NCBI GenBank assembly: GCA_014529385.2
Contig: CM043955.1
Coordinates: 144,679,140 to 144,743,139 of the forward strand
Origin: Adiantum capillus-veneris
Lineage: Eukaryota; Streptophyta; Polypodiopsida; Polypodiales; Pteridaceae
DNA length: 64,000 nucleotides
Reading direction: 5' to 3'
Shown here: piece after piece, positions 31,041 through 41,945 of the stretch
Layout of the letters: every line of letters begins with the position of its first letter
How positions within the stretch are numbered: position 1 is the first letter of the stretch
Made by a program: the position numbers and the translations under genes
Notes under the pieces: model-generated
Told to the model about the DNA's origin: nothing
Databases searched by the model: none
What the model saw: only the letters and a program-made list of their open reading frames with translations

Positions 31041-33536
31041 TTAGCCGTATACCATTTTGAATGGCGTACAATTAATAGCCACTTTATAAGCAGTACGATA
31101 AGCCCATAGAGCAGATGTCAACTTCAAATCCCAATCAGTGCGATGAGCTTCTACCGTCTTGGTTAAAATAGAGATTAGAGTCTTGTTGGTGCTCTCGGCT
31201 TGTCCATTAGCTTGCGGGTAATAAGGTGTAGACTTATGGTGGGATATCATAAAGGTCGTGGTAAGCTCTCTTATTACCTCATTTATAAAATGGGTACCAT
31301 TATCACTAACAATTTCAAAAGGGCAACCAAATCTTGTGATAATGTTCTCAAAAAGAAACTTAGCTGTTGTCCTCGCGTCAGCTTTTTGTGAAGCCTTAGC
31401 TTCAGCCCACTTTGTTACATAGTCCGTAGCAACTAGAATATATCGAGATTGAGTGTTGCGAGCTGCGGGACTAATTGGACCTACAAAGTCTAAGCCCCAT
31501 TTTTCAAATGGTTGGGTTACTTTAATAGGATGTAAGGGCATTCTGTCTTTGCGCTGTGTGGTCTTGTAACGTTGGCACTCATCACACCCTTTTGTAAAAA
31601 GTGATGCATCCTTAAATAAAGTTGGCCACCAATAGCCTGATTGCAGCACCTTTCTAGCAGTCAGGTCTCCTGAAAAATGTCCTCCTGCTATGCCCATATG
31701 TGCTTCTTGCAAGATATACAAATATTCATCCTCGCGGGCACAACGCCTAAGAATATCGTCCTTGCCTAGTCTATACAGAGTTCCGGCAATCAAACAACAG
31801 GGTTCACATTCTTTTACTAGCCTTCGAGCGATATCCTTACGAAGTTCCTTGGGTGGAAAACCATTAACTAAAAAGTTAACAATGTTCTCACTCCATTCAG
31901 GCATAGTCTCAACTATGAATAGGGAAGTATCGGGTAATTCATCATCAACTCCTGTAGGGGCTTCACCATTGGGTATGCGAGACAAATGATCAGCCATGAC
32001 GTGCCTTTTACCGGGCCTCACTACAATCGTGAAATCAAACTCCAGAAGAATTAACAACCATCGTGTGATTCTTCCTATGGAGCATAGCTTGTTTACCAGA
32101 TACATCAACGCTTGATGATTCACATAAAATACAAACTTGTTTGCTAGAAGGTAGTAGCGAAATTTCTTTACTGCATAAACCATTGCTAAACCTTCTCGCT
32201 CTGTAGTGGTGTAGTTCCTTTCAGCCTCGTTCAATTGACGGCTTGCAAAGCTAATGGGATAGTCCAATTTATGTTCTCCTGGTTGAGTGAGAACACACCC
32301 AATAGCAAAGTTTGATGCATCAATATGCACATGGAAAATGACATCCCAGTTAGGTGTCCTTAAAATCGGAGCACTTGCTAGTGTTTTCTTCAATTGTTCA
32401 TAGGCCTGGTCACACTCTTCAGTCCATTTAAATTCAATGAGAAGCTTGTACAAAGGACGTGCTATCTCAGCGAAAAATAAAATAAACCGTCGATAATAAC
32501 CCACGTGTCCCATGAACCTTTGAACTCCCTTGTAATTGGTTGGTGGTGGTAACTCTAGAATCACTTTAATTTTGCTCTCATCGGTTGAGATACCATTCTT
32601 AGATACTATATGCCCTAAAATAACTCCATGCTTGACCCAAAATTGGCATTTGAACGGGTTCAATGAGATACGATATAACCTACACTTTTCAAACACCTTC
32701 CGCAAACATGATAGATGTTCTTTCCAAGAATAGTAAACACAAAGGTCGTCTAAGAAATCTTCACAAAACTCTCTCAAATATTCTTTAAAAGCAGTGTTTA
32801 TTAATCGTTGGAATGTAGCAGGGGCATTTGTTAAGCCAAAAGCCATCACACGAAATGCAAACACGCCAAATTCTGTGATGAAGGCAGTTTTAGCTTGGTC
32901 CTCTAGCACTATCGTGATTTGGTTGTAGCCTGAGTACCCATCTAGAAAGCTATAAGCTTCCTTGCCTGCAAATCTTTCGAGTACATGTTCGGAATATGGT
33001 AGGGGGTAATGGTCTCTTCTAGTAGCTGCATTAACTTTTTTGAGGTCCACGCACACATTGAGTTTCCCATTCTTTTTTGGCACGATAACTATTGGAGACA
33101 CCCATTCAGAGTGTTTAATAGGATATCTGAACCCACATTTGATAAGCTTTTCTAGTTCTTCTTGAATGATCTTTGCGTACTTAGGATTCATCGGGTAGGG
33201 TCTTTGTTGTACGGGCTTCGCAGTGCTAATCATAGGGATTGTATGTTGGACCACAGAAGGTGGAACACCTTTCATATCATGGTATGTCCAAGCGAATATG
33301 TCCTTGAATTCCTTGAGAAGCTCTTTGAGGACCACCTCTTCAACTTCTGTGAGGTCTTGGGCAATAAAAACAGGTTTTGATTCTTTACCAGGGTCGGCTA
33401 ATTCTATTTCTTTAACTATTGCCGGACCATCATAGATTCCATTATTCCCATCGATAGGTATTCTTTGGGCTTTTGTGTACACAACCTTTGCTTCCCCTGT
33501 GGTGTAAGATTTGAAATGTTCTGGTGCAGGATGCAA
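31041..33536 (-). CDS. E3 reverse transcriptase, RNase H and integrase
   Basis: 831 open codons; the first codon is not a true start. RT motifs include VPKKNGKLNVCVDLKK (153-168), AFGLTNAPATFQRL (232-245) and FLDD (261-264). RNase H: D406 (HIDASNFAIG) and E446/E448, but the third Asp is Asn (YVNHQAL, N473), so this copy is probably RNase H-defective. Integrase: zinc site H613, H620, C651, C654; catalytic D683, D745, E781 with spacing 35. The frame ends at a stop right after MVYG, then continues as integrase C-terminus. Confidence 0.95.
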   Translation of the reverse strand: MHPAPEHFKSYTTGEAKVVYTKAQRIPIDGNNGIYDGPAIVKEIELADPGKESKPVFIAQDLTEVEEVVLKELLKEFKDIFAWTYHDMKGVPPSVVQHTIPMISTAKPVQQRPYPMNPKYAKIIQEELEKLIKCGFRYPIKHSEWVSPIVIVPKKNGKLNVCVDLKKVNAATRRDHYPLPYSEHVLERFAGKEAYSFLDGYSGYNQITIVLEDQAKTAFITEFGVFAFRVMAFGLTNAPATFQRLINTAFKEYLREFCEDFLDDLCVYYSWKEHLSCLRKVFEKCRLYRISLNPFKCQFWVKHGVILGHIVSKNGISTDESKIKVILELPPPTNYKGVQRFMGHVGYYRRFILFFAEIARPLYKLLIEFKWTEECDQAYEQLKKTLASAPILRTPNWDVIFHVHIDASNFAIGCVLTQPGEHKLDYPISFASRQLNEAERNYTTTEREGLAMVYAVKKFRYYLLANKFVFYVNHQALMYLVNKLCSIGRITRWLLILLEFDFTIVVRPGKRHVMADHLSRIPNGEAPTGVDDELPDTSLFIVETMPEWSENIVNFLVNGFPPKELRKDIARRLVKECEPCCLIAGTLYRLGKDDILRRCAREDEYLYILQEAHMGIAGGHFSGDLTARKVLQSGYWWPTLFKDASLFTKGCDECQRYKTTQRKDRMPLHPIKVTQPFEKWGLDFVGPISPAARNTQSRYILVATDYVTKWAEAKASQKADARTTAKFLFENIITRFGCPFEIVSDNGTHFINEVIRELTTTFMISHHKSTPYYPQANGQAESTNKTLISILTKTVEAHRTDWDLKLTSALWAYRTAYKVAINCTPFKMVYG

Positions 33537-33593
33537 GTGTGTGGATTCTGGTTGTGCTTTGGTATGTGCTTCTATTTCTGCTTTCTTGTGTTG

Positions 33594-34946
33594 TCAAGCT
33601 AACTCTTGGTTTTGACGCCTCCTTGCAGTGCAGCTCAACTTTGGCTTGTCTATGATCTCTAATTGGGCTATGTCATGGGGTCGTGGTCTACACCACATAA
33701 CATTTTGGAGATATTCACCCCAATCGTCTACCAATTTTCGATTAGCATCACATGCTCCTATATAACTAAGCCATTCTGCTGAGGATCTCTTCTTTTTTAT
33801 CCTAGCACGTACATTGGCTCGATATCGACGCCTCTTAAAGTTTTTCTTTTTCTTATTTGAGACCTGCTTTTGATTTGCATTTAGATCTTGCTCACTAAAG
33901 GAGTCCTCGTTGGTGTCCTCTTCACTCTCGGAGGAGCTATCATCGGTTGATGTGCTCGGTCCTTCCGAATGTTTTGACTCTGAACTTGCTCCACTCTCTA
34001 ATTCATGAGATTCAGAATCCGTTTCACTCTGGGAGTCAGTGTCTGAGTCGTGTTGGTCAAAGTCTTCTATTGAGCTATCGGTTTCACTGTCAGATTGGTC
34101 TACAATTGCCTTGCCCTTAGAAGATGCATGTATGGCACTTATCATGTTCAGAGGTGCAATTTGTGGTACCTCTTCCCCCTCTGGTGTGACCCAAGTGGTT
34201 CCTCTATTTCCCCAGGTATCTATGGTTGCAGCTAGGTGTACCCAGTCTACGTTGTCTGATTCCGTCATACCCAGTAACACATCCATGTAAGGAGAATCCT
34301 GGCCAATGTCTGTATCCTTCTTACAAGTGTAACAATATTGTAGTGGGGCCGAGTGAACTGTGGTGTCAGAGCGATGATCAATAATGGTTTTACTCCCTAA
34401 GGGGTGTACCTTACCAGTCACCAAATCCACTCTAAGGATAGAGTCTTGGAATTGCAAATAGACATGATTTTTAGACCAATCATGAACCATTTGTGCTTCC
34501 CTCATGAATGGTCGTCCTAAAATCATTTCATATGACATAAGGTGTTTAGAGAAATCCATTACAATGAACGTATGTCGTACCTTGTGTCCTAGAACTTTGA
34601 TCTTAAGATCCTTGAGCATCCCCATAGGTTTGGCTATGGTACCGTTTGCCATCTTTACCACAATGTTAGTAACACTGAGGCAGGGTTTTCCCATGGATTC
34701 CCAACAATCTTTTGTAACGATGCTAACTCCCGCACCACCATCAAGAATTCCCTTTATAGTTAATCCTTTGGTAGTGATGGGTAGGGTCGCATTAGACTCG
34801 TCGCCTTCAAAATACTGCCCTAATTCGTTAATGGGTACCTCGATCACAGACTCGTGTCCATCTAAGTCAAGTGATTGCACATGATTTTCCTCATCAATCA
34901 TAATTGAGTCAGGCCTATTTGGTTGCGCAAACTGTGATAATCCCAT
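33594..34946 (-). CDS. E3 first protease-like domain (D-G-G) and linker
   Basis: 450 open codons in the pol frame. The protease-like part has D69-G-G-A (GILDGGAGVSIVTK), FIVMDF and MILGRPFM (141-148). A long serine/glutamate-rich stretch (about 285-350) and a lysine/arginine block (KKKKNFKRRRYRANVRARIK) follow. The bounding stops (about 34971 and 33594) replace sense codons of E1. Confidence 0.8.
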   Translation of the reverse strand: MGLSQFAQPNRPDSIMIDEENHVQSLDLDGHESVIEVPINELGQYFEGDESNATLPITTKGLTIKGILDGGAGVSIVTKDCWESMGKPCLSVTNIVVKMANGTIAKPMGMLKDLKIKVLGHKVRHTFIVMDFSKHLMSYEMILGRPFMREAQMVHDWSKNHVYLQFQDSILRVDLVTGKVHPLGSKTIIDHRSDTTVHSAPLQYCYTCKKDTDIGQDSPYMDVLLGMTESDNVDWVHLAATIDTWGNRGTTWVTPEGEEVPQIAPLNMISAIHASSKGKAIVDQSDSETDSSIEDFDQHDSDTDSQSETDSESHELESGASSESKHSEGPSTSTDDSSSESEEDTNEDSFSEQDLNANQKQVSNKKKKNFKRRRYRANVRARIKKKRSSAEWLSYIGACDANRKLVDDWGEYLQNVMWCRPRPHDIAQLEIIDKPKLSCTARRRQNQELA

Positions 34947-34970
34947 TCGTAGCTCTCCGTTAAGGAATGT

Positions 34971-36734
34971 TCAAAGTGCAAGGAATAACTCAGGATCTCC
35001 ATACAGCTTTGCTATGATCGTGGTTCGGACCTCAGAAGACATGAAGTCCACTAGTTTGGCAACATTCATTGGCATTTTGCAGGGTGTAGGTCCTTGACTA
35101 GGAACTGGTGAGGATGGAATCTCATATTCCTCAATGGGATCAGGTATTCCTTCGTTAAACATCCTTTCCAACAAGAAAGGTGTATGCTCACTTTCTGATG
35201 TCCCGTCCTCACTCGCTTCTTGGATGATACTAGATATGGCTAACGGTCTATGGTTCATGTGGGGTGGATGAACTTGCGTGGGAAACACTGTGTCATGAAT
35301 TTTGACATGCATGGGTTCTGGTTCTAGTTTCCTTTGAGTCTCCTCCACTAAACCTCTTAGATGTTTCACCTGCTCAATCTCGTCTACTGGGTTTGGGTAC
35401 GTCCCAATCTTCTTTTTACGATTCTTCCCTTTTTGCTTCTGCGGTTTATCTTGGGGGTCTTGGATTGGATTTGGAAACACTTGTGGTGTTTTCAGAGGCT
35501 CTTTATGGTTTTCTCTTATTCGGTTTTCATTTGGTTCCATGTTACGGTTTTCTTTGTCGGTCTTTCCCTTTGTGGTATTGGTTCTAGTCTCCATTGTCTC
35601 GACTGAATCTGAATCATCCTCGAGGTCATTCATATACACGGGGTCATCTCCTGTTCCTATGTTTGTTTTGGAACTTGGCTTTGAATTTCCCGTATTCTGC
35701 GACCTCTTCCTTCGTGTCTTCTTTTTCTTTGCTTGGATAACTGACGCGGTATCTCTCTCTTCGAGGATATGGCCTGGCCCTTGAAGCATGGACCGTGTAA
35801 TCGCATAAGCGGGTGCGACGGGTGGTATTGGCGATGTCACACTAGCAATTTTGACCAAATTTAGGGGTGTGATTTTAGGCGCATTTGGGTTATAGGGGCA
35901 TTGGGCAATCAAGTGATCTATGCCACAACGATTACATGTGAGTATTGGCATTGCAGACGTGCTCCCTTGATTCATTTGCATCTGTGCAGCATTCTTTTGC
36001 AGCCTAATAGGGAACTCCGCTGCTCGATGTGGTCCACCACACTCGTAGCATTGAAGAGGTGGCCTCCTAGCCTGGGTGTTGATATTTTGACCTCTGGATG
36101 CGAGAGCAGCAGCTTGATAAACCGGCTTGACTTGCCCCCAACAATCTTCCATGTAGTATATAGGACACTCTTCCAATGTATCAAGTCCGTAGGCAATACT
36201 AGTGTCTATTTCCTCCTCACAGCCATCTGCATAAGCATTAGATGGCTCGCAACCCACTTGGTTCATAGGGGCGACTCTTGGATGCGGGGGCTGCGGTCCT
36301 AGCACAGGAGGTGGTAGCGGTGTAGCTTGTACAACATTTTGAGATCTAGGGACCATGTGTTGCGGTAGTTGCTCAACAGGTGGAGCAGGCATCAATACAG
36401 GAGCTCGAGGTGCATCCGTCCAGGCTACAGGTGGTCTATTTGCCATCATACGTTTGATCATTAAACAATCCTTAGCTTGGTGACCATACCTACCACATGC
36501 GTTGCAAGTTCCATTAAATTTTACTCTAAATGTAGGGCACTCACTAGTGCTATGTGGACCCAAGCAAATGGAACACCATTGTTGCTCCCTTCTTGGATAC
36601 ATTTGACTATTTTGAGGGGGTCGATTATCCTTAAGAGACTCTTGGATTGCCTTGGTGAGGTCTGTCAAGAATGTCTCAAATACCTTTGGCTCATTGGCAA
36701 TGGGCTTTGCAGTCATGGGTATGATCATACTCAA
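34971..36734 (-). CDS. E3 zinc-knuckle segment at the start of ORF2
   Basis: 587 open codons; TTG first codon. Four zinc knuckles: C54-C66 (CSICLGPHSTSEC), C77-C90 (CNACGRYGHQAKDC), C229 to F241 (last Cys replaced by Phe) and C267-C279 (CNRCGIDHLIAQC). Units 1, 3 and 4 have the C-x2-C-x3-H-x4-C spacing. A proline-rich spacer and a basic region (KKKTRRKRSQ) lie between and after. In frame with protease, RT and integrase downstream, but +1 to gag once a 10-base deletion near 36800 is taken into account. Confidence 0.8.
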   Translation of the reverse strand: MSMIIPMTAKPIANEPKVFETFLTDLTKAIQESLKDNRPPQNSQMYPRREQQWCSICLGPHSTSECPTFRVKFNGTCNACGRYGHQAKDCLMIKRMMANRPPVAWTDAPRAPVLMPAPPVEQLPQHMVPRSQNVVQATPLPPPVLGPQPPHPRVAPMNQVGCEPSNAYADGCEEEIDTSIAYGLDTLEECPIYYMEDCWGQVKPVYQAAALASRGQNINTQARRPPLQCYECGGPHRAAEFPIRLQKNAAQMQMNQGSTSAMPILTCNRCGIDHLIAQCPYNPNAPKITPLNLVKIASVTSPIPPVAPAYAITRSMLQGPGHILEERDTASVIQAKKKKTRRKRSQNTGNSKPSSKTNIGTGDDPVYMNDLEDDSDSVETMETRTNTTKGKTDKENRNMEPNENRIRENHKEPLKTPQVFPNPIQDPQDKPQKQKGKNRKKKIGTYPNPVDEIEQVKHLRGLVEETQRKLEPEPMHVKIHDTVFPTQVHPPHMNHRPLAISSIIQEASEDGTSESEHTPFLLERMFNEGIPDPIEEYEIPSSPVPSQGPTPCKMPMNVAKLVDFMSSEVRTTIIAKLYGDPELFLAL

Positions 36735-36800
36735 TGGTTTGTGAGCTAGTGGATCTCGTGTCAGTAGACACCCTCATGCCTGCTATCATCAAGTTGTCCT

Positions 36801-38623
36801 CTAATTGGATTGCATTGGTAGTGACATCGTGATACCTCTAATCACTAGTCCATTATAGATTCCTTCATTCCTCAACCCTCGAATGAATCGATCAAGCAGT
36901 TGGTTATTGTTGAAGCGCTCATTTACAGGGCAGCGAGAGTTTAAGTGCTTTAGACGACTAATGAAGTCCCTTACTGACTCTCCTTCCTTACGTTCGGCCT
37001 TCTGTAGCTGAGATGCTACACCCCAAAGCACACCTTCTCGTATGTACTCCTTTAGAAACAACCTTCGAAGGGTAGGGTAGATTGTTTTCTCGTCCACCCT
37101 TAGGGTTCTATACCAATCTCCATCCTTCCCACTTAATGTCAAGCTTAAGGCATTGCACTTATGTAGTTCGTTGCGTTCCCCTAAGGAATCACATACTTGT
37201 TCAAACACTTCAATGTGTTTTCTAGCATCTTCGTCCCCATTGAATTTTTGCGTGAGTTTGGCAATTTGTACTGCCTTACTTCTAGGCTCTCTATCAGATG
37301 CATGACGCATATTTTCCGCGATAGATCGACCTATGGTTTGAGCAAACGCTGCCAAGTCACCTATGTGAGGAGGCAGGGCCGGTGGAGGTACTCTTGGAAT
37401 CATATGTGGGAGAGGGACGGGTACCGGTCTTGGCATATGTGTGGATGATGCAGGATATGGAACATAACCGGGCATAGGTCCACTCGGAAAAGGGCTAGGG
37501 AGCGGCACTTGAGGAGCATAAACAAGTGGTACAATTGGAGGTGTGGGGGCCATGTGTGCATAAGGGGCTAGAGGCACATACGGTCGAGGCCCCATATTAG
37601 GTACTACGACACTAGGTAGTGGCACTGCGCTAACCGTAGATGTCATCGGTACATTCTCTGTCAGGACTATCCCTGGAGTGAGCACTGTGTTTTCCTTAAT
37701 AGAGGGTTGAGCCAAGTTAGGGAAGCTAAAGTTGTCGCTCGGAGGCTCAGATTGCATAGAGACCCCAGGTGAAATGACGTAAGATGGGTCCATGGGACTC
37801 ATTAGAGGAGTCTCCATTTGTGATAGAGTAGGCTGTTGAGCCTTGCTCGTATCCAGAAATCTCATGGGGCCAGTTGAGAGTATATTTACCCCTCGGTTTT
37901 GCCTTTTTGATTGAATAATGCCATGGATAACATTACAGATCATTTTCTGTTGATCTTCGATGCTTGTGGCACTAGAGGTGGATTGTACAATCTCTATCCA
38001 TCCTACATGGTAGGCGTGGCCAGAGTGTAGATCCGTCAACACCTCAGTGTGGAGGTCGTATGTCCAATGATCATTAATGAACAATCCTTCTAGAGTCGAC
38101 GTGTTAACGGTTTCTTGTGAGGTAGAAGCAATGTTGCTCCCCGTGGTTTTACTCGTCACCAACGGTACTCTAGAGGGAACTTCTGAAGGAGGCAGCTCAA
38201 CAGGGCCTTCTTGGTAAGAAGTTGGCAGGATATCCACATGGACACTAATTGGGGGTGTGGGGTCTACGTGCGATGTGAAAGGAGAGTCCACTTCCCCACC
38301 CCCTTCGTGTGCTTCATTTGCATCAGGTTCCGAGCGAGTAGCTCTACCTAATGTTTCCATGAAACGGCTAAACATACTAGTACTAGGCTGTGGAGCTTCG
38401 AGAGGTGCATGGCCTTCTCTCTCAGTGTTTTGAGTAGGGTATGCTTCCATGATTTCTGAGTCGGAGGAGGAATCACTAGCGGCTATTTTAGGGTCTTGGG
38501 TGGTGCTACCTTGTGTCCCCGCTGAGGATCTAGAGCCTATCGTGGATGGGTAATGGGTGTCCGTATGAACAGAGGCACCCTCAATATGCTCGTGTTCTAG
38601 CATCCGCCAGAGCGTAAGTGCAT
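36801..38623 (-). pseudogene. E3 gag, frameshifted at both ends
   Basis: The true ATG is at 38621-38623 (MHLRSG...), but a one-base deletion at 38606-38609, relative to E4, puts it out of frame with the 600-codon ORF 38603-36801. Capsid-like core: DLAAFAQTIGRSIAENMR, DGDWYRTLRVDEKTIYPTLR, VRDFISRLKHLNSRC. A 10-base deletion near 36810 ends the frame early (ITMSLPMQSN). The N-terminal half is diverged from E1 gag and close to E4. Confidence 0.85.
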
Positions 38624-39661
38624 GTGCTTTTGATACCCTCAGGTGTCAAAAAGCTGCTCTAGGAGGCCTTGTGACTAGTTTTTTGCGTGTTTTTTGTTTG
38701 TTTTTTTGCTAGATTTTTTAGAGCGTGTCGTGGAATGGGCCGTGTGATAGCTCGAAACGAGCGTATCGCTAGGAGGGACGCGCTGTGCTTTACAGCCCAC
38801 CGTTTGGTTCTATTTTGCTCCAGAAAAGCCCGAAACAGTCTTTTCCTAGCTGGGGAACTAGGCTCCAAATAGCAAGTCTAAGGGTGCAAGTGGGAAGAGA
38901 AGGGAGGAGAGTGGAGGACTTGCCCCACATGCTCTCATTCCCTCTTGAGGGGGTAGGGTATATATATAAGAGTGAGTCTAGAATATATCATAATACTGAG
39001 GACTGAGGCCTGGGCTTGGGCTTGGGCTTGGGGAAATGATCCCGATCCCGATCATTTCCCTGATCCCGATCAAAACTTTAGTGGTCCCCCCAGTCCCAGT
39101 CACTCACGCTTAAATATTTTTGATTTTTTCCCGTCCGTTTTTATAACTTCCCCCTCACTCACGTTTTTATTTTTCGATTTTTTTTTTAATTTATTTTTTT
39201 AACTTTTTTTTAAATATTTTTTTTTGGATATTATTTGGTACGCGTTTTGCTGCGCGTTGACCTCACTTAACTATTTACTATCCCACGTACCTACTGACCT
39301 GCTAATCAGTGGTTCACCTAATTACTAACCTGCTTAATTAACTAACTGTGCGCCTAACTGTGCACAAACCAGAAAATGCAGAAAATTGAAACTTGACAGA
39401 AGTGTGCAGTGCAAACCAGAAAATGCAGTAAACGCAGAAACGCAAGAAATGCTAAGTGTGTAAGCTGAAATCTGAGCTTAATAGAACTAGCAAAACAGAG
39501 CTTAACAGAACACAAAAAACTTGAATGCAGTCAACAACATTGTGTCTTTCTCTACTGTTTTTGCATAACAACAATAATCAAACTTAAGCCGCGTCTTTCC
39601 TACATAAAAAATAGCTTCAATACAATTTACAGGTCGCCATTGGAGCTTCACGCGCAGCAGC
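38624..39661 (-). other. E3 untranslated leader
   Basis: Contains the G-rich hexamer array (39010-39034, four G runs on the plus strand), GATCCCGATCCC repeats, a TATATATA stretch near 38960 and, near 39360-39450, GCAGAAA-type repeats related to the array in the E4 leader. No gene is seen. Confidence 0.7.
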
Positions 39662-39679
39662 TCCCCGGCAACGGCGTCA
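39662..39679 (-). other. E3 primer-binding site for tRNA-Asp
   Basis: The minus strand reads TGACGCCGTTGCCGGGGA, one mismatch (third base) to the tRNA-Asp complement, four bases from the LTR. Confidence 0.85.
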
Positions 39680-39683
39680 AAAA

Positions 39684-40237
39684 TGTCAAGGCTAAGGACT
39701 TGCTACGCGCCGTGTGCGAGCCACAAAGGCTCCTAGCACACAGTCATACAGCAGACAAGCTCACAAGGAAGAATGGTGTGTCACTCACCTTCCTGCGTAG
39801 TTACGAATGAAGGATTCCCGCGCCGCGAAGAAGAGGGAGACGCCGCTACGCCGCGCTCAACCGCCTCGCTGCCGTCGTGCCGCCGCAACGCTCGATCACA
39901 CACACACTCTCACACTCTCTCTCTCTCACACGTACACACACACACACACACACAAGGAGATGGTGAAGGAGAAGGTGGAGATGTAGCAGAGCCGCTTCTA
40001 TTGCACAATGAGAGAATGAGTAAAAATTAGGTTTAGTGGCTTTTATATGAGCTCACCCCATTCACACTTGGGCGCCCATACTTAGCCAACTAACTCCTTG
40101 AATATTCCAGTTAGAGTGCGCCTGTCATCGGCGATCACCCTTACCCTGTTCCTATTGGTCCGACAAGCCCGGTACCTGACTCTAAACAATACAACGTTTA
40201 TAGATCATAGGGTGTCCGTGTGCCGTGAGGGTTAACA
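39684..40237 (-). repeat. E3 5' LTR (554 bp)
   Basis: Pairs with 26657-27243. It has AC/TC microsatellites at about 39896-39953 and a minus-strand TATA box near 40038. It lacks the 36-bp duplication of the 3' LTR. Confidence 0.93.
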
Positions 40238-40431
40238 CCTAACACTGTGTGCAAGCCACAAACGGCTCCAAGCACACAACTAGCTTAACTAGTAAGCTCA
40301 AAAGAGGGTAATGGTGTGTCACTCACTGCTCTATTCTCCTGTCGTGGAAGATTCCTCGCCGCGAAGAAGAAGGAGATGCCGCTACGTCGCGCTCAACCAC
40401 TTCACCGCCGTCATGCCGCCGCAATGCTCGA

Positions 40432-40484
<53 letters not shown>

Positions 40485-40824
40485 TACACACACACACACA
40501 AGGAGGTGAAGAAGAAGAAGATGGAGATGGAGATGGAGCAAGAGCACTCTTCTATTGCACAAATGAGAGAATGAGTGAATTTTAGGTTTACTTGTCTTTT
40601 ATATGAGCTCACCCCATTCACACTTGGGCGCCCATGCTTAGCCAACTAATCCCTTGAATGTCCTAGTTAGAGTGCGCCTCTCATCGGCGATCACTCTTAC
40701 CCTTTTCCTATTGGACCGACAAGCCCGGTACCTGACTCTACCAAATAAATAATACAATGTCCACCGTAGGTTACAACGTCCGTCTCGTAGGTGATAGGGT
40801 GTCCGTGAGCCGTGAGGGTTAACA
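40238..40824 (-). repeat. E2 5' LTR, remaining part
   Basis: Resumes with the TSD CCTAA and continues the E1-type LTR to GGGTTAACA at 40824. A (TC)n(AC)n tract lies at 40434-40500 and a minus-strand TATA box near 40597. Confidence 0.9.
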
Positions 40825-41230
40825 GGCTCGATTGAGGCAAACGACGGACAAAAATTCTACGGGCCATCAAAAATATTATGCTAAGCTACAAAAAGATACT
40901 ATGATCCTTTCCAAATCTTGAAGCCCATTAATGAGATAGCTTATCAACTCAAGTTGCCCAACCATTAGTCATAGACAATGCTTTTCATGTGAGCCTACTT
41001 AAGCCCTACAAAGGAGAGCCACCAAGTAAACCAGTTATTGAAGACCCTCCCGAAATCGAAGACCAAGAAGAGGTGCTACAACCCAAAGCTATCCTTCGGC
41101 ATGAAGACAAGGTATTATGACATGGTAAGATTATCCGACGGTATCTTATTAAGTTAAAAAATTATCATTTTGAAGATGCTAGATGGATGCAAGGAATACA
41201 ACTTAAGGATAGTACAAGAGAGAGGTAATG
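40825..41230 (+). pseudogene. Chromovirus integrase C-terminus and chromodomain remnant
   Basis: Conceptual translation gives FHVSLLKPYKGEPPSKPV, then ILRHEDKVL-stop, HGKIIRRYLIKLKNYHFEDA and RWMQGIQL. This is the end of a Ty3/gypsy chromovirus polyprotein: integrase C-terminal GPY-like end plus chromodomain-like KxxxHFEDARW. A stop interrupts it. It lies next to the E2 LTR, so E2 probably inserted into this older element. Confidence 0.65.
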
Positions 41231-41945
41231 TCATAAAATCTAATATCTAACCAACCCAAATGATTTTCTCATATTAAATTGATCATTTAATGTGGGAGAA
41301 TAAACGAGAACAAGGGTTAGAATATAGACATGTGCTTCCAGATCTATCTCAACACGGGGCCAATGGTAAAGGGGTCCAAATGAGAGATGGTCTGTCAAAG
41401 AGCAAGGCTAGATAATGGAGCTTAAAGACCTTAGGGTTAGCTTCATTAAAGACCTCCAAAAAGTCATTTGACTTTAGGTAAGCTAGGGCTGAGCTTGAGG
41501 TGACGTGTACTGCCGATACGATATCGGCGCTAATATCGACGCTTACACCGATGCTATTTATTTTTAAAACAAGTTTTAGGACGTCGATATGCGCATCGAT
41601 ATTTGTGTGACGTGCTGTAGTGAATAGACCTACAAGAAAAAGAACAAGAAGAGAAACAACAACAAAAAAGACAACGCGGAGAAAACTTCTTCTTAAGAAT
41701 CAAACAACTTAAATATGCAAATATCTTAGGACATGATCCAATAAATTACATTTATGGTTGATCGTCTTCTGATGAGCTAAAACAATATATGGACGCGACC
41801 GACAATATGTTTCAAGCATGAAAAAAAACACATGCTACTAGGGAACTCCCTTCATATGGTACATGATTCAACTTATGTTTTAGAAAATTTGTTTATATTA
41901 TTCACATAACACAACTAAAAAGAAAAAAAGAAAGTTACGTTTACT
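41231..41945. other. Intergenic, old repeat sequence
   Basis: AT-rich without a gene. Around 41510-41620 the tetramer CGAT recurs many times (GATACGATATCGGCG, ACGTCGATATGCGCATCGAT), which suggests a decayed repeat. Nothing further can be supported. Confidence 0.4.

Larger units (their letters stand above)
26657..40237 (-). mobile_element. E3: nearly full-length Ty3/gypsy retrotransposon with PR2 and accessory ORF (13.6 kb)
   Basis: LTRs are at 26657-27243 and 39684-40237. TSD CCTAA lies at 26652-26656 and 40238-40242. PBS 39662-39679, polypurine tract 27244-27256. All domains are present and only lightly damaged: a 1-base deletion near the gag start, an indel at the gag end, stops at about 34971, 33594 and 31041, and indels in the tail. 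LTRs differ at roughly ten positions (about 2%), so it is older than T and E4. The LTR ends (minus strand ...CTTAGCCTTGACA) differ from the E1/E2/E4 type. Confidence 0.95.
22568..40824 (-). mobile_element. E2: outer Ty3/gypsy element of the stack, interrupted by E3 and E1
   Basis: Parts belonging to E2: 22568-26656 and 40238-40824. Its 5' LTR is split by E3 at the TSD CCTAA; the two LTR pieces join into the E1 LTR sequence. The PBS is at 26592-26609, the leader at 25522-26591, gag at 23671-25521, then the foreign gag. The remainder is displaced left of position 1 by E1 and is not visible. It is the oldest member of the stack by nesting order. Confidence 0.88.
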
